This document shows, one piece after another, positions 8,315 through 16,699 of a stretch of 64,000 nucleotides of DNA (position 1 is its first letter; the number at the start of each line of letters is the position of its first letter). The position numbers and the translations under genes are program-made. The notes beneath the pieces are model-generated. The model was not told the DNA's origin. It searched no databases and saw nothing but the letters and a program-made list of their open reading frames with translations. The stretch comes from Acidimicrobiaceae bacterium (GTDB taxonomy: Bacteria; Actinomycetota; Acidimicrobiia; Acidimicrobiales; Ilumatobacteraceae): NCBI GenBank assembly GCA_020637235.1, contig JACJWG010000017.1, positions 44,445 to 108,444 on the forward strand. Direction: 5' to 3'.

Positions 8315-9349
8315 GTGAAGGCCTTGCAGTACGACCAGCCCGGTGGACCGGAGGTGCTGCAGTACGTCGACGTCGACGACCCGTCGCCCGGCGCTCGCGA
8401 CGTGGTCGTCCAGGTGTCGGCCACCAGCCTCAACCACCTCGATGTCGTGCAGCGCAACGGCTGGTTCACGATGCCGGGGTACACGTTGCCGCACATCGCC
8501 GGCATGGACGTGGTGGGCACGGTGGTCGAGCTCGGCAGCGAGGTCGACGGGGTGTCGGTGGGGGACCGGGTCGTCGTCGACCCGTCGCTCGCCGAGGTGC
8601 CCGACGGCTCGGCGCTCGCGGGGATGGGCGACCTGTACGGCGAGCTCGGCGTGATCGGCGCCACGGTGCCCGGCGGCTACGCCGAGCGTTGCCTCGCGCC
8701 GGCCTCGCACGTGCACCGCATCCCCGACTCGATGGACTGGCACCACGCCGTGTGCTTCCCGACGGCGTGGATGACCGCTTGGCACGCGTTGTTCCCCGTC
8801 GGTCGGTTGGCGGCGGGCGAGACGATGATGGTGCACGCAGCGGGCAGCGGCGTGTCCATGGCTGCGATCCAGCTGGCCAAGCACGCCGGCGCCACCGTGC
8901 TCGCCACCGCCGGCACCGACGACAAGTGCGGCAAGGCGCTCGCGCTCGGCGCCGACCACGTGCTGAACAACCGCACCGGCGACGTGACCGGCTGGGCTCG
9001 TGAGGTGACGCAGGGCGCGGGCGTCGACATGGTGTTCGACCACGTGGGGCCGGCGCTGTGGGCGCCGTCGATGTTCGCGCTCGCGCCGCGAGGCCGTCTG
9101 GTGAACTGCGGCAACACCACGGGTGACGCCGCCACGATCCCGTCGCTCGGGTTCATGTTCCACATGGGCATCCAGATCCTGGGCTCCGACCCCTACCGCT
9201 ACGGGGAGTTCGGCGAGGCGTGGGAGGTGTACTGCGGCGGCGGCTTCCGGGCCGCGGTCGACAGTGTGTTCCCGCTCGCCGGGGGTGCCGACGCGCATCG
9301 CAAGATGGAACGCTCCGACTTCTTCGGGAAGATCGTGCTCGAGCCCTGA
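8315..9349 (+). CDS. Zinc-independent MDR / quinone oxidoreductase-like dehydrogenase
   Basis: A 344-aa medium-chain dehydrogenase/reductase. GTG 8315 is chosen because AGGAGG at 8305-8310 sits 4 nt before it; the overlapping ATG at 8313 is out of frame. The GroES-like half contains the LPHIAGMDVVGTV block; the nucleotide-binding half has AAGSGVSMAAIQLAKHAGA, the A-x-x-G-x-x-G form of NADPH-dependent quinone oxidoreductases. The catalytic-zinc Cys/His set of alcohol dehydrogenases is not seen. It probably carries out a redox step on the imported substrate (inference from position between the transporter and the methyltransferase-amidohydrolase pair). Confidence 0.85.
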   Translation: MKALQYDQPGGPEVLQYVDVDDPSPGARDVVVQVSATSLNHLDVVQRNGWFTMPGYTLPHIAGMDVVGTVVELGSEVDGVSVGDRVVVDPSLAEVPDGSALAGMGDLYGELGVIGATVPGGYAERCLAPASHVHRIPDSMDWHHAVCFPTAWMTAWHALFPVGRLAAGETMMVHAAGSGVSMAAIQLAKHAGATVLATAGTDDKCGKALALGADHVLNNRTGDVTGWAREVTQGAGVDMVFDHVGPALWAPSMFALAPRGRLVNCGNTTGDAATIPSLGFMFHMGIQILGSDPYRYGEFGEAWEVYCGGGFRAAVDSVFPLAGGADAHRKMERSDFFGKIVLEP

Positions 9350-9356
9350 GGGCTCC

Positions 9357-10466
9357 GTGTCGCGCATGGCCACCGACGCGCCGTATCCCGAACTGAAGAA
9401 GACCCACACGATGGCTCGCCGCGGTCGGCCGTGGCGCGATCACAAACCGCCGCCGTCGGGGCCGGTGTGGGGTGTGATCCAGGGCGTCGGTTCGTACTGG
9501 ATGCTCGTCGCCGCGATCGACCTCGGCGTGTTCGACGGGATCGAGCAACTCGGCCCCACGGAGGTCGGCCCGTTGGCCGACCACCTCGGCGTGTCGCCCG
9601 TGCCGCTGCAGCATCTGTGCGACGCGATGGTGTCGTTCGGATTCCTGGACCAGGTCGACGAGATCTACGAGCTCACCGAGACCGCCGAGCGCTACCTGTG
9701 CACGAACGGCCCGGCATCGATGGCCGCGCTCGTGCGTGTCGCCCCCGGGCCGCTCGCCAACTGGGAGCGCCTCGCCGACACCATCCGCACGGGTACCGTG
9801 GCCGCCCCGATCGAGGACGACCCGGTCGCCTTCTACGGACCGCTCGTGCAGGCGACGTTCCCCACGCAGCTGCGCGCGGCCTCACGGCTCGGGCTGCGGC
9901 TCGGCTGGTCGCGCCGCCCCGGATTGCGCGTGCTCGACCTCGGTGCCGGCCGGGCCCCGTGGGCCGTGGCGGTGCTCGAGGCATCGCCGGGTTCGACGGC
10001 CGTGGTGAACGACCTGCCGGGCGTGGTGGAGCTCGCCGGCCAGACCGTGGCCGAGCGAGGCCTCGCCGAGCGCGTCGAGTTCCGGCCCGGTGACTTCCAC
10101 GAGATCGAGATCGAGCCCGGCGCGTACGACGTCGTCGTGCTGGGGCACGTGTGTCGCACCGAAGGCGACGCGCGCTCGCGTGCGCTGCTGCGCCGGGCGT
10201 TCGAGGCGCTCCGGCCCGAGGGTCAGGTGTTGATCGCCGACTACTTCGCCGACAACGACCGCAAGTTCAACCCGTTCGGCGTGCAGATGGGCATGACCAT
10301 GCTCGCCAACACCGAGCGGGGCGGGATGCTCACCAACGCGCAGGTGACCGGTTGGCTGCGCGACGCCGGCTTCGAGGCAGCCCGGTTGATCGAACCGATC
10401 GGGTTCAACTTCGTCTACGTCGCGGCCACGCCACCGGCCGCCCACCGACCAGGAGGATCGGCATGA
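9357..10466 (+). CDS. SAM-dependent O-methyltransferase-like protein with N-terminal dimerisation domain
   Basis: About 369 aa. An N-terminal winged-helix dimerisation half (residues about 40-120, DLGVFDGI...LADHLGVS) precedes a Rossmann methyltransferase with motif I LDLGAGRAPWA, an acidic NDLPG ribose-binding loop, and the C-terminal substrate-pocket segment rich in Met and Asn. This is the Methyltransf_2 (COMT/hydroxyneurosporene) architecture. GTG 9357 has a GAGGG 4-5 nt upstream; ATG 9366 is three codons later and equally possible. It overlaps the amidohydrolase start (ATGA at 10463-10466), so the two are coupled. In a catabolic run it could act as a demethylase-type partner or a modifying enzyme; the substrate is unknown. 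Confidence 0.82.
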   Translation: MSRMATDAPYPELKKTHTMARRGRPWRDHKPPPSGPVWGVIQGVGSYWMLVAAIDLGVFDGIEQLGPTEVGPLADHLGVSPVPLQHLCDAMVSFGFLDQVDEIYELTETAERYLCTNGPASMAALVRVAPGPLANWERLADTIRTGTVAAPIEDDPVAFYGPLVQATFPTQLRAASRLGLRLGWSRRPGLRVLDLGAGRAPWAVAVLEASPGSTAVVNDLPGVVELAGQTVAERGLAERVEFRPGDFHEIEIEPGAYDVVVLGHVCRTEGDARSRALLRRAFEALRPEGQVLIADYFADNDRKFNPFGVQMGMTMLANTERGGMLTNAQVTGWLRDAGFEAARLIEPIGFNFVYVAATPPAAHRPGGSA

Positions 10467-11866
10467 CCGACGTGCAGGCTCCCGAAGCAGTCGACTACCT
10501 CGTCGAGGCCACGCAAGTGGTGACGATGAACGACGCACGCGACGTGATCCGCCACGGCGCGGTGGCCGTACGCGGCGACACCATCGTCGACGTGGGCAAG
10601 GCGAGCGACCTGCGCGCGCGGTACGCGCCGGCACGCGTGCTCGGTGGCGAGCGGTTCGTCCTGACGCCGGGCATGGTGAACACGCACATCCACATCACCG
10701 GCGAGCCGCTCACCCGTGGGTACGTCCCCGACGACACCCCGTTCGTCGAGAACGTGTTCGAGTGGCTGTGCCCGCTGTACGCCGTGTACGACGCGGCCGA
10801 GGAGCGCATGTCGGGCCAGCTGGCAGCGGTGGAGATGCTGCGGTCGGGCACCACCACGTTCCTGGAGGCCGGCACGATCCGGTTCCTCGACGAGGTGGTC
10901 GACGGGCTCGTGGAGGTGGGCATCCGTGGCCGAGTGGGCCGGTGGGTGTGGGACCTGCCGCCCGAGCCGAGCGTGTATCGCCAGTCGACCGATGCCGCGA
11001 TCGGGCACCTGCAGCACCAGCTCGACACGCATCGCGACCATGCGAACGGGCGGATCTCGGCGTGGAGCATCCTCGTCGGCCACACCACGTGCAGCGACCC
11101 GCTGTGGCGAGCGGCCAAGGCGCTGAGCGAGGAGCACGGCGTGGGCATGAGCTTCCACATGTCGCCGGCGACGCTCGATCCCGAGGGCTTCATCGCCGAG
11201 TTCGGGCAGCGGCCGATGGTGCACCTCGCCGAACTCGGGGTGCTCGACCCGACCGTGGCGATGACGCACGTGGTGCGCATCGACGATGCCGAGCTCGACC
11301 TGATCGCCGAGACCGGCGTCCACGTGGCGCACTGCCCGACGACGGCGCTCAAGGTGAGCTACGGCATCACGCAGGTGGGCAAGTTCCCCGAGATGGTGCA
11401 GCGTGGGGTGAACGTGTCGATCGGGACCGACGGGAACAACGCCTCGAACTACAGCGATCTGCACCGGGCCACGTACCTCGTGGCCGGGTTGTTCAAGGAC
11501 GCTCGCGTGGACCCACAGATGTTCCCGGCGGAGAAGGCGTACGAGATGGCGACGCTCGGTGGCGCGCGGACGATGCAGCTGTCGGACCAGATCGGTGCAC
11601 TCGTCCCCGGGATGAAGGCCGATCTCGTGCTGCACGACACCGATCGACCCGAATGGCGCCCACTGCTGAACGTGATGAACCAGCTGGTGTGGTCGGCCGA
11701 CGGTCGTGGCGTGCACACCGTGCTGGTGGACGGTCGGGTGGTGGTGGAGGACGGCCACTGCACGACCATCGACGAGGAGCGCATGTGGGCCGAGGCCCAG
11801 CGCATGGGCGAGTCGATCACCAGCCGCAGCGGCCTGCCCGACAAGGCCAAGTACCCCACCTGGTGA
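10463..11866 (+). CDS. Amidohydrolase of the TrzN/AtzA/guanine-deaminase-like (COG0402) family
   Basis: A 467-aa metal-dependent hydrolase starting at ATG 10463, 7 nt after AGGAGG (10451-10456). Metal-site residues are visible in order: H-I-H in GMVNTHIHITG, His in GMSFHMSP, His in MTHVVRIDD and Asp in SIGTDGNNASN. The flanking beta-sandwich (VVTMND near the N-terminus; LVLHDTDRP near the C-terminus) is typical of enzymes that deaminate or dechlorinate N-heterocycles such as guanine, adenosine analogues and s-triazines. It is clearly a paralogue of the amidohydrolase at 15274-16611. It ends the run that begins with the MDR enzyme; a composite repeat follows 2 bp after the stop. Confidence 0.9.
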   Translation: MTDVQAPEAVDYLVEATQVVTMNDARDVIRHGAVAVRGDTIVDVGKASDLRARYAPARVLGGERFVLTPGMVNTHIHITGEPLTRGYVPDDTPFVENVFEWLCPLYAVYDAAEERMSGQLAAVEMLRSGTTTFLEAGTIRFLDEVVDGLVEVGIRGRVGRWVWDLPPEPSVYRQSTDAAIGHLQHQLDTHRDHANGRISAWSILVGHTTCSDPLWRAAKALSEEHGVGMSFHMSPATLDPEGFIAEFGQRPMVHLAELGVLDPTVAMTHVVRIDDAELDLIAETGVHVAHCPTTALKVSYGITQVGKFPEMVQRGVNVSIGTDGNNASNYSDLHRATYLVAGLFKDARVDPQMFPAEKAYEMATLGGARTMQLSDQIGALVPGMKADLVLHDTDRPEWRPLLNVMNQLVWSADGRGVHTVLVDGRVVVEDGHCTTIDEERMWAEAQRMGESITSRSGLPDKAKYPTW

Positions 11867-11868
11867 CG

Positions 11869-11990
11869 ACCCGAGTGCCAGCCGTCCACCCGAGTGCCAG
11901 CCGTCCACCCGAGTGCCAGCCGTCCACCCGAGTGCCAGCCGTCCACCCGAGGGTTCCGGGTACCCCCGGGTGTGCTCGTGCCACTCGGGT
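11869..11990 (+). repeat. Composite repeat, left copy: four 19-bp units plus a degenerate tail
   Basis: Four exact copies of ACCCGAGTGCCAGCCGTCC run from 11869 to 11944, then a degenerate tail with ACCCGAGGGTTCCGGG and a terminal inverted ACTCGGGT at 11983-11990. The same structure occurs in opposite orientation at 12712-12813, so the pair brackets the SRPBCC-like gene. The units hold the ACCCGAGTG core whose inverse closes the tail, so hairpins can form. Confidence 0.9.
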
Positions 11991-12060
11991 CCCCGGGGCG
12001 CGTCTCCGGCTGGGCCGTCCGGCCCTGGCGAGCTCGACGGCGGTGGCCGACGCTGACGGC

Positions 12061-12711
12061 GTGCGACACGATCGGAACGCGCAGCGATCGTGGCGTCGCA
12101 CGGGCTCGGCGGTGCTGCAGATCGCCGGTCACGTGTGCGCCCCGTGGCGACGGCCCTGGCGGGTTCGCTGGGGTGCACGCGACGACGAGCCGCCGCCGGG
12201 CATCTCGGACGAGCAGTTGATCCCGGAGCCGTCCTGGTCGTACGTGCATGCGATCTCGATCGATGCGCCGGTGGAGGCGGTCTGGCCGTGGATCGTCCAG
12301 CTGGGGCAGGGGAGGGGCGGGTTCTACGCCTTCGAGCGACTCGAGAACCTCTTCGGGTGCCGGATCCGCAACACCGATCGCATCGAGCCGGGGCTGCAGC
12401 ACCTGGCGGTCGGGGACGTGATCCGCCTCCATCCGAAGGCACCGCCACTGCACGTCGCCGTGCTCGTGCCGAACCGCTCGCTCGTGCTGCGCGGCGCCAC
12501 CGAGCCGGGGACGGTGCCCGACAACGTGTGGGGGTTCCACCTGTGCCCGGACGCTCCGGGCACGTGCCGGCTGATCGAGACCGGCCGCACGGTGCACGGC
12601 TGTTCGATCCCCGATCGGCTGTTCCTCTCGACGCTGATCGTCGAACCGGTCGGCTTCGTGATGGGCCGCGAGATGCTGCTCGGGGTGAAGTCGCGCGCCG
12701 AGTCGTGGTGA
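12061..12711 (+). CDS. SRPBCC-like (polyketide cyclase/START fold) protein
   Basis: About 216 aa from GTG 12061; GTG 12043 is an in-frame alternative and neither has a good ribosome-binding site. The motif VHAISIDAPVEAVWPWIVQLGQGRGGFYAFERLENLFG is the first strand-helix part of SRPBCC-fold proteins seen in many actinobacterial hypothetical proteins. It ends in ESW. No catalytic residues can be assigned. The gene is bracketed by inverted copies of a composite repeat, which together with its isolation from the flanking operons suggests an insertion module rather than part of the catabolic pathway. The frame upstream to about 11860 is open but is repeat-derived. Confidence 0.65.
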   Translation: MRHDRNAQRSWRRTGSAVLQIAGHVCAPWRRPWRVRWGARDDEPPPGISDEQLIPEPSWSYVHAISIDAPVEAVWPWIVQLGQGRGGFYAFERLENLFGCRIRNTDRIEPGLQHLAVGDVIRLHPKAPPLHVAVLVPNRSLVLRGATEPGTVPDNVWGFHLCPDAPGTCRLIETGRTVHGCSIPDRLFLSTLIVEPVGFVMGREMLLGVKSRAESW

Positions 12712-12813
12712 TCCGAGTGCCACGGGCACACCCGGGGGTGCCCGGAACCCTCGGGTGGGCGGCTGGCACTCGGGTGGGCGGCTGGCACTCGGGTGGGCGG
12801 CTGGCACTCGGGT
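12712..12813 (-). repeat. Composite repeat, right (inverted) copy: three 19-bp units plus tail
   Basis: Three copies of GGGCGGCTGGCACTCGGGT (12757-12813) preceded by a tail (12712-12756) are the reverse complement of the left composite, with Cys/Thr-type drift in one unit position (CCGCCC versus CCGTCC). The array fills the whole gap between the converging SRPBCC and aldo/keto reductase genes, touching both stop codons. Confidence 0.9.
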
Positions 12814-12815
12814 GG

Positions 12816-13808
12816 TCAGGCGGCGTCGTTCGGGTTGACGTTGCGTCCGGCGCTCACGACGGCGTCGATCTGCGCACGCACGCCGTCGGGCAGCACGAGC
12901 GGGCCGAGCTGCAGCAATTGCGACAGTTGCTCGTCGGTGCGGGGGCCGATGATCGCAGCGCTCACGGTCGGTTCGTCGAGCACGAAGGCCAACGCGAGCT
13001 GCGGCAATGTCATGGCGGCCGCGTCGGCGATCGAGATCAGCTGCGCCACGAGGGCCCGCTTCGCCGTGCGCATCGCCTCGTCGCGGTGGTCGAAGTGATC
13101 GGGCTGACGCTGCGCCCGTGAGGTCGCGTCGCCCCCGATCGACTGGTACTTGCCGGTGAGCCAGCCGCCGTTCAGCGGCGCCCACACGATCGCACCCACC
13201 TCCCACCGACGCAGCGTCGGCAGCACCTCGGTCTCGATGCCGCGTGCGAGCGCCGAGTACGGGGGCTGCTCGCTCGTCGGGCGCACCCAGTCACGATCGC
13301 CGGCGAGCGCGTGCAGGTCGTCGAGCTGGGTGGGGGAGAAGGTGCTGGTGCCGATGGCGCGCACCTTGCCCGACCCCACGAGGCGGTCGAGGGTCTCGAG
13401 CGTCTCTTCCATCGGCGTCGAGGGATCGGGGCGGTGCATCTGGTAGAGGTCGATGTGATCGACCTGCAGGCGGCGCAACGAGTCCTCCACGGCCTGCTCG
13501 ATCCACCGGCGGGACAACCCGGAGCGGGTGGGATCGCCGCCCATCGGATTGCCCACCTTGGTGGCGAGCACCACCCGGTCGCGCCGGCCCCGCAGCCCTC
13601 GGCCGAGGATCTCCTCCGACGCACCGTCGTCGTACATGTCGGCGGTGTCGATCAGCGTGATGCCGGCGTCGAGGGCTCGGTGCAGCATTCGATGACACTC
13701 GGCTTCGTCGGTGTTGCCCCACCGCCCGAACATCATCACGCCGAGCGCCAGCGTGCTCACCTCGATCCCGCTGTGACCGAGCGTGCGACGGGGGATCGGC
13801 GTGCTCAC
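12816..13808 (-). CDS. Aldo/keto reductase
   Basis: A 330-aa NADPH-dependent oxidoreductase of the YajO/YghZ-like group. Catalytic residues are visible in order: Asp and Tyr in DTADMYDDG, Lys in LATKVG, His in YQMHRPD. The C-terminal cofactor region has SAAIIGPRTDEQL. It is the last gene of the minus-strand VOC-VOC-SnoaL-AKR operon; its ATG (13806-13808) overlaps the SnoaL stop by 4 nt. A composite tandem repeat abuts its stop and probably provides the terminator. Confidence 0.92.
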   Translation of the reverse strand: MSTPIPRRTLGHSGIEVSTLALGVMMFGRWGNTDEAECHRMLHRALDAGITLIDTADMYDDGASEEILGRGLRGRRDRVVLATKVGNPMGGDPTRSGLSRRWIEQAVEDSLRRLQVDHIDLYQMHRPDPSTPMEETLETLDRLVGSGKVRAIGTSTFSPTQLDDLHALAGDRDWVRPTSEQPPYSALARGIETEVLPTLRRWEVGAIVWAPLNGGWLTGKYQSIGGDATSRAQRQPDHFDHRDEAMRTAKRALVAQLISIADAAAMTLPQLALAFVLDEPTVSAAIIGPRTDEQLSQLLQLGPLVLPDGVRAQIDAVVSAGRNVNPNDAA

Positions 13809-14182
13809 ACCAGGCCGGCCTGCTGCTGGAACACGAGACTGTCCCAGTAGTCGGTGCGATGTGCGACGAGGCCCTCGCGCACCCGGAAGCGCATCACGCC
13901 GCGCACGGCCACGTCGCGGTCGTTGAGGCGGGTGTGGAGTGTGTAGGCCACGACCACGCGATCGCCGTCGGCCACCACGTCCTCGACCTCGTAGCGAAGG
14001 TGCGGCATCGAGTCGAGGAAGTTCGGCACGCGCCGGGCGTACTCGGCCTTACCCTCGCACCCACTGCCGAGGGCGGCCGTGTGCTCGTTGACGAAGTCGT
14101 CGGTGACGTGGGCGACCACCCGATCGGCGTCGCCGCTGGCGAAGGACGCGAGGTACGAGGTGCAGACCTCGCTCGGGGTCAC
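13805..14182 (-). CDS. SnoaL-like / NTF2-fold protein
   Basis: A 125-aa single-domain protein starting at GTG 14182 in a GTGA overlap with the upstream VOC gene. The pattern (helix SYLASFASGDADRVVAHVTDDFVNEH, then G-x-x-EYARRVPNFLDSMP, then four strands ending RTDYWDS) is that of the nuclear-transport-factor-2 fold used by SnoaL cyclases, ketosteroid isomerases and many catabolic isomerases or hydratases. A longer upstream frame is open but lies inside the VOC gene. It probably acts on the same compound as the neighbouring VOC proteins and reductase (inference). Confidence 0.8.
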   Translation of the reverse strand: MTPSEVCTSYLASFASGDADRVVAHVTDDFVNEHTAALGSGCEGKAEYARRVPNFLDSMPHLRYEVEDVVADGDRVVVAYTLHTRLNDRDVAVRGVMRFRVREGLVAHRTDYWDSLVFQQQAGLV

Positions 14183-14727
14183 GACCCCCAGACCTCTTGC
14201 GCCTTTTCGTACACACCCTGGTCGAAGGAGAACTCGATCATGTTGCCGTCGGGATCGGTGAGCGCGCAGATGTACCCGATCGGGTCGGGCATCAGCGTGG
14301 GCGGCCAGGCGAGACAGCCGGCGGCCTTGCCCTGCTCGGCGATCGCATCGACCGCTTCCTTGGTGGGCATCTCCATGCCGATGTGCGCGAACGGCGCCAT
14401 GATCGGCTGCGGGCCCTTGTCCTGGTCCTTGAAGAAGCTCACCAGCACGAGGATGAACGGCTTGTCGGCCATGTCGGGGTGTCCGAGCCACGCGCCGTAG
14501 CCGTCGGCGTCCTCGCGGCGATCGAGCAGACGCAGCGGCGTGAACGCCTCGTACCAGCGGATGCTCGCGTCGATGTCGGTGGACGGCAGCGCGATGTGCG
14601 TCCAGCGCACCGTGGTGGGGCGCAGCTGGTGGGTCTCCTCGAGGGGCCCGTCGTGCTGCACGCCGGGAGCCACGCCCTCGACGAGATGGCGCTCGGCCGG
14701 CTGGGGGTGCTGCTGCGTCTCACTCAC
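14179..14727 (-). CDS. VOC (glyoxalase/extradiol dioxygenase fold) protein, second of two
   Basis: A 182-aa protein; GTG 14727 is used because it gives an 8-nt overlap with the upstream VOC stop, the same packing as elsewhere in the operon. A 40-residue N-terminal extension precedes the VOC fold: WTHIALPSTDIDASIRWYEAFTPLRLL (first beta-alpha-beta), FAHIGMEM and the C-terminal ALTDPDGNMIEFS metal/substrate strand, which ends in the usual Glu. His, His and Glu are in place for a divalent metal. Possible roles are glyoxalase-type isomerisation, epimerisation or extradiol cleavage. Confidence 0.82.
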   Translation of the reverse strand: MSETQQHPQPAERHLVEGVAPGVQHDGPLEETHQLRPTTVRWTHIALPSTDIDASIRWYEAFTPLRLLDRREDADGYGAWLGHPDMADKPFILVLVSFFKDQDKGPQPIMAPFAHIGMEMPTKEAVDAIAEQGKAAGCLAWPPTLMPDPIGYICALTDPDGNMIEFSFDQGVYEKAQEVWGS

Positions 14728-15208
14728 TGGTGTACCCCTCCGGGATCTGCGGGTTGTCGCCGCCCTTGCTCCACAGCACCACGGTGGTGCCCCACGGGTC
14801 GCGGAAGGCGCCGTTGAAGCCATTGAACTCTGCCCAGTAGTGGTGCCGCCAGAGCACCTCGGCCCCACGCGCCTCGGCCCGCTCGAGGATCGCGTCCTCG
14901 GTGTCGTCGTCGCTCACCAGGATCCACACCCGCACGCCGCGTCCGTCGCGTGACAGGTGCCGTGGCTCGACGCCGGCCGGGTCGGGATGCGGTCGACAGT
15001 TGTTCACATCGTTGAAACCGACGTGCAGGTTGCCGATGGGAGAATCCGAGCCGTCGTCCAGCGGGAAGAAGCCACCGGGCACGCCCCGGTGGAACACCCC
15101 GGTGGGGCGCCCCTCGACGGTCCAGCCGAACACCTCGCCGTAGAACCTGGCGCAGGCTTCGACATCGTCCGAGGGGAAGTCGACGAAGATCAGTGTGTTC
15201 GGCTTCAT
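14720..15208 (-). CDS. VOC (glyoxalase/extradiol dioxygenase fold) protein, first of two
   Basis: A 162-aa protein beginning MKPNTLIFVDFPSDD at ATG 15208; an in-frame GTG at 15217 would add three residues. The fold markers are FVDFPSDDVEACARFYGEVFGWTVE at the N-terminus and GAFRDPWGTTVVLW at the C-terminus; the acidic metal ligand of the last strand is not obvious, so it may be a binding protein. It heads the four-gene minus-strand operon. A TGGTCTGACCA palindrome lies 29 bp upstream of the ATG. Confidence 0.8.
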   Translation of the reverse strand: MKPNTLIFVDFPSDDVEACARFYGEVFGWTVEGRPTGVFHRGVPGGFFPLDDGSDSPIGNLHVGFNDVNNCRPHPDPAGVEPRHLSRDGRGVRVWILVSDDDTEDAILERAEARGAEVLWRHHYWAEFNGFNGAFRDPWGTTVVLWSKGGDNPQIPEGYTSE

Positions 15209-15236
15209 GGACGGCACCGTACCACACTTGGACTGA

Positions 15237-15247
15237 TGGTCTGACCA
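15237..15247 (-). promoter_or_regulatory. GntR/FadR-type operator-like palindrome
   Basis: TGGTCTGACCA is a perfect 5-bp inverted repeat around one central base and matches the TNGTNNNACNA core known for FadR-subfamily GntR regulators. It lies between the VOC operon start (15208) and the amidohydrolase stop (15274), where the operon promoter should be. No gntR gene is in the window. Confidence 0.5.
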
Positions 15248-15273
15248 ACGAGCGCTGCGTGCCGACTAGGGTG

Positions 15274-16611
15274 TCATCCGTGGGTGTCGAGCAGACGTCG
15301 CTGCCGTTGCGTGATCTCGTCGCGCAGCGCCTCGAGATCCACCGTGAGGCAGCGGCCGTCGCCCACCACGTGCCGGCCAGCCACCAGCACGTGTCGTACC
15401 GATCGACCGTCGGACGCCCACACCAGCTGGCGGACGGGGTCGGTCGCCCGGGGCGTGAACTGCGGCCCGGCGGTGTCGTGCACGACCACGTCGGCCTGCT
15501 TGCCCACCTCCAGCGAACCGATCACGTCCGCCTTGCGGATCGCCCGGGCGCCCCCGACGGTCGCGAGCGCCAGCGCGTCGTGCGCGTTCACGACGAAGGG
15601 GTCGCTCGCGCTGTCGCGGATGACACCCACCAGCAGCGCGCCGGCGCGCAGCACGTCGACCGCGTCGCCGGCGTTCTCGGCGTCGCAGCCGAGCGCGAGC
15701 CGTCCGCCGCGCGCCAGGAACTCGCCGTGGCGCTGGTGCCGCAGGAAGCCCTGCGCCAACCGGAGGTAGGCCCACGGGCACGAGGCGATGGCCACGTCGG
15801 CGGCGAGCGCGACGTCGAGTTCGGTGTCGTCGAGGTGCACGGCGTGGGCGAGCAACACGTGTGGGCCGAGCACGCCGAGCTCGTCGAGGTGCACGAGCGG
15901 TCGCCGGCCGGTGCGCTGCAGATAGCTGGCCGGGTCGCCGGTGTGTGGCGAGATGTGGAACGTGATGCCCACGCCGCGCGACCGCGCCAGCTCGCTTGCT
16001 CGAACGGCCAGATCGTCGCTCATCAGGTCGTGACCGACGAGGGTCACCCATCCCTCCACCAGGCCGCCCGCCGGCATCGCGTCGAGCTGTGCCGCCTGAC
16101 GCCCGAGCACCTCGTCGGCGGTGCCGCCGAAGGGCACGCCCTCGGCGTCCCAGCCCCACTGGCCGAGCGTGGCCCGCATCCCGACCGCCCGGATGCCGGC
16201 GGCCACCCGATCGGGATGCGCCACCGTGCCGGCCTCCACCGTGCAGGTGATGCCGTTGGTGACCGCGGCGATCGCGCCGAGCGTGGCCGAGAGCTCGTCG
16301 TCGTCGCCGGTGTGCGCCGAGTGCACCGGCACCGCCCAGCCGAAGATCGCGTCCTGCGAGTCGATCGCGTCGGGGATGCACGACGCGATCAGGCGATCGC
16401 CGGTGAGGTGTTGATGGGCGTTCACGTAGCCCGGTGTCACCAGTCCCGTGCCGTCGCCGATCACGACGGCCTCGGGGTGTTCGGCCCGCAGATCGGCGTA
16501 CGCGCCGACCGCAGCGATGCGCTCGCCGGCGATCGCGACCGCGGCGTCGTGCAGCACCGTCCCGGCGTCGTTCATCGTCACCACGTCGGCGCCGCGCACG
16601 ATCGTGTGCAC
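15274..16611 (-). CDS. Amidohydrolase of the COG0402 family (paralogue of 10463-11866)
   Basis: About 445 aa from GTG 16611 (VHTIVRGADVVTMND), where similarity to the paralogue begins. The frame is open to GTG 16680 and ATG 16701; the latter would overlap the divergent Rieske start, so the shorter form is preferred but not proven. Metal ligands: H-Q-H in GYVNAHQHLTG, His in ITFHISPH, His in LLAHAVHLDD and Asp in LALGCDAENAGD. It shares whole blocks with the first amidohydrolase (VEAGTV, VHLDELGVLGP, ALATVGGARAI). Having two deaminase-type hydrolases near two Rieske oxygenases supports sequential deamination of an N-heterocycle (inference). Confidence 0.88.
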   Translation of the reverse strand: MHTIVRGADVVTMNDAGTVLHDAAVAIAGERIAAVGAYADLRAEHPEAVVIGDGTGLVTPGYVNAHQHLTGDRLIASCIPDAIDSQDAIFGWAVPVHSAHTGDDDELSATLGAIAAVTNGITCTVEAGTVAHPDRVAAGIRAVGMRATLGQWGWDAEGVPFGGTADEVLGRQAAQLDAMPAGGLVEGWVTLVGHDLMSDDLAVRASELARSRGVGITFHISPHTGDPASYLQRTGRRPLVHLDELGVLGPHVLLAHAVHLDDTELDVALAADVAIASCPWAYLRLAQGFLRHQRHGEFLARGGRLALGCDAENAGDAVDVLRAGALLVGVIRDSASDPFVVNAHDALALATVGGARAIRKADVIGSLEVGKQADVVVHDTAGPQFTPRATDPVRQLVWASDGRSVRHVLVAGRHVVGDGRCLTVDLEALRDEITQRQRRLLDTHG

Positions 16612-16699
16612 CCGACCGGCGGTGGCCGCCTTGCCCGCTCGCTCGTCGATCCCTCGTTCCCCACCTGCCGGACTCGTCACCTCGAAAGGTTGCCACACC

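Noticed and set aside
11869..11944. CRISPR array from regularly spaced 19-bp units
   Set aside because: The units are contiguous with no spacers, and no cas genes are present.
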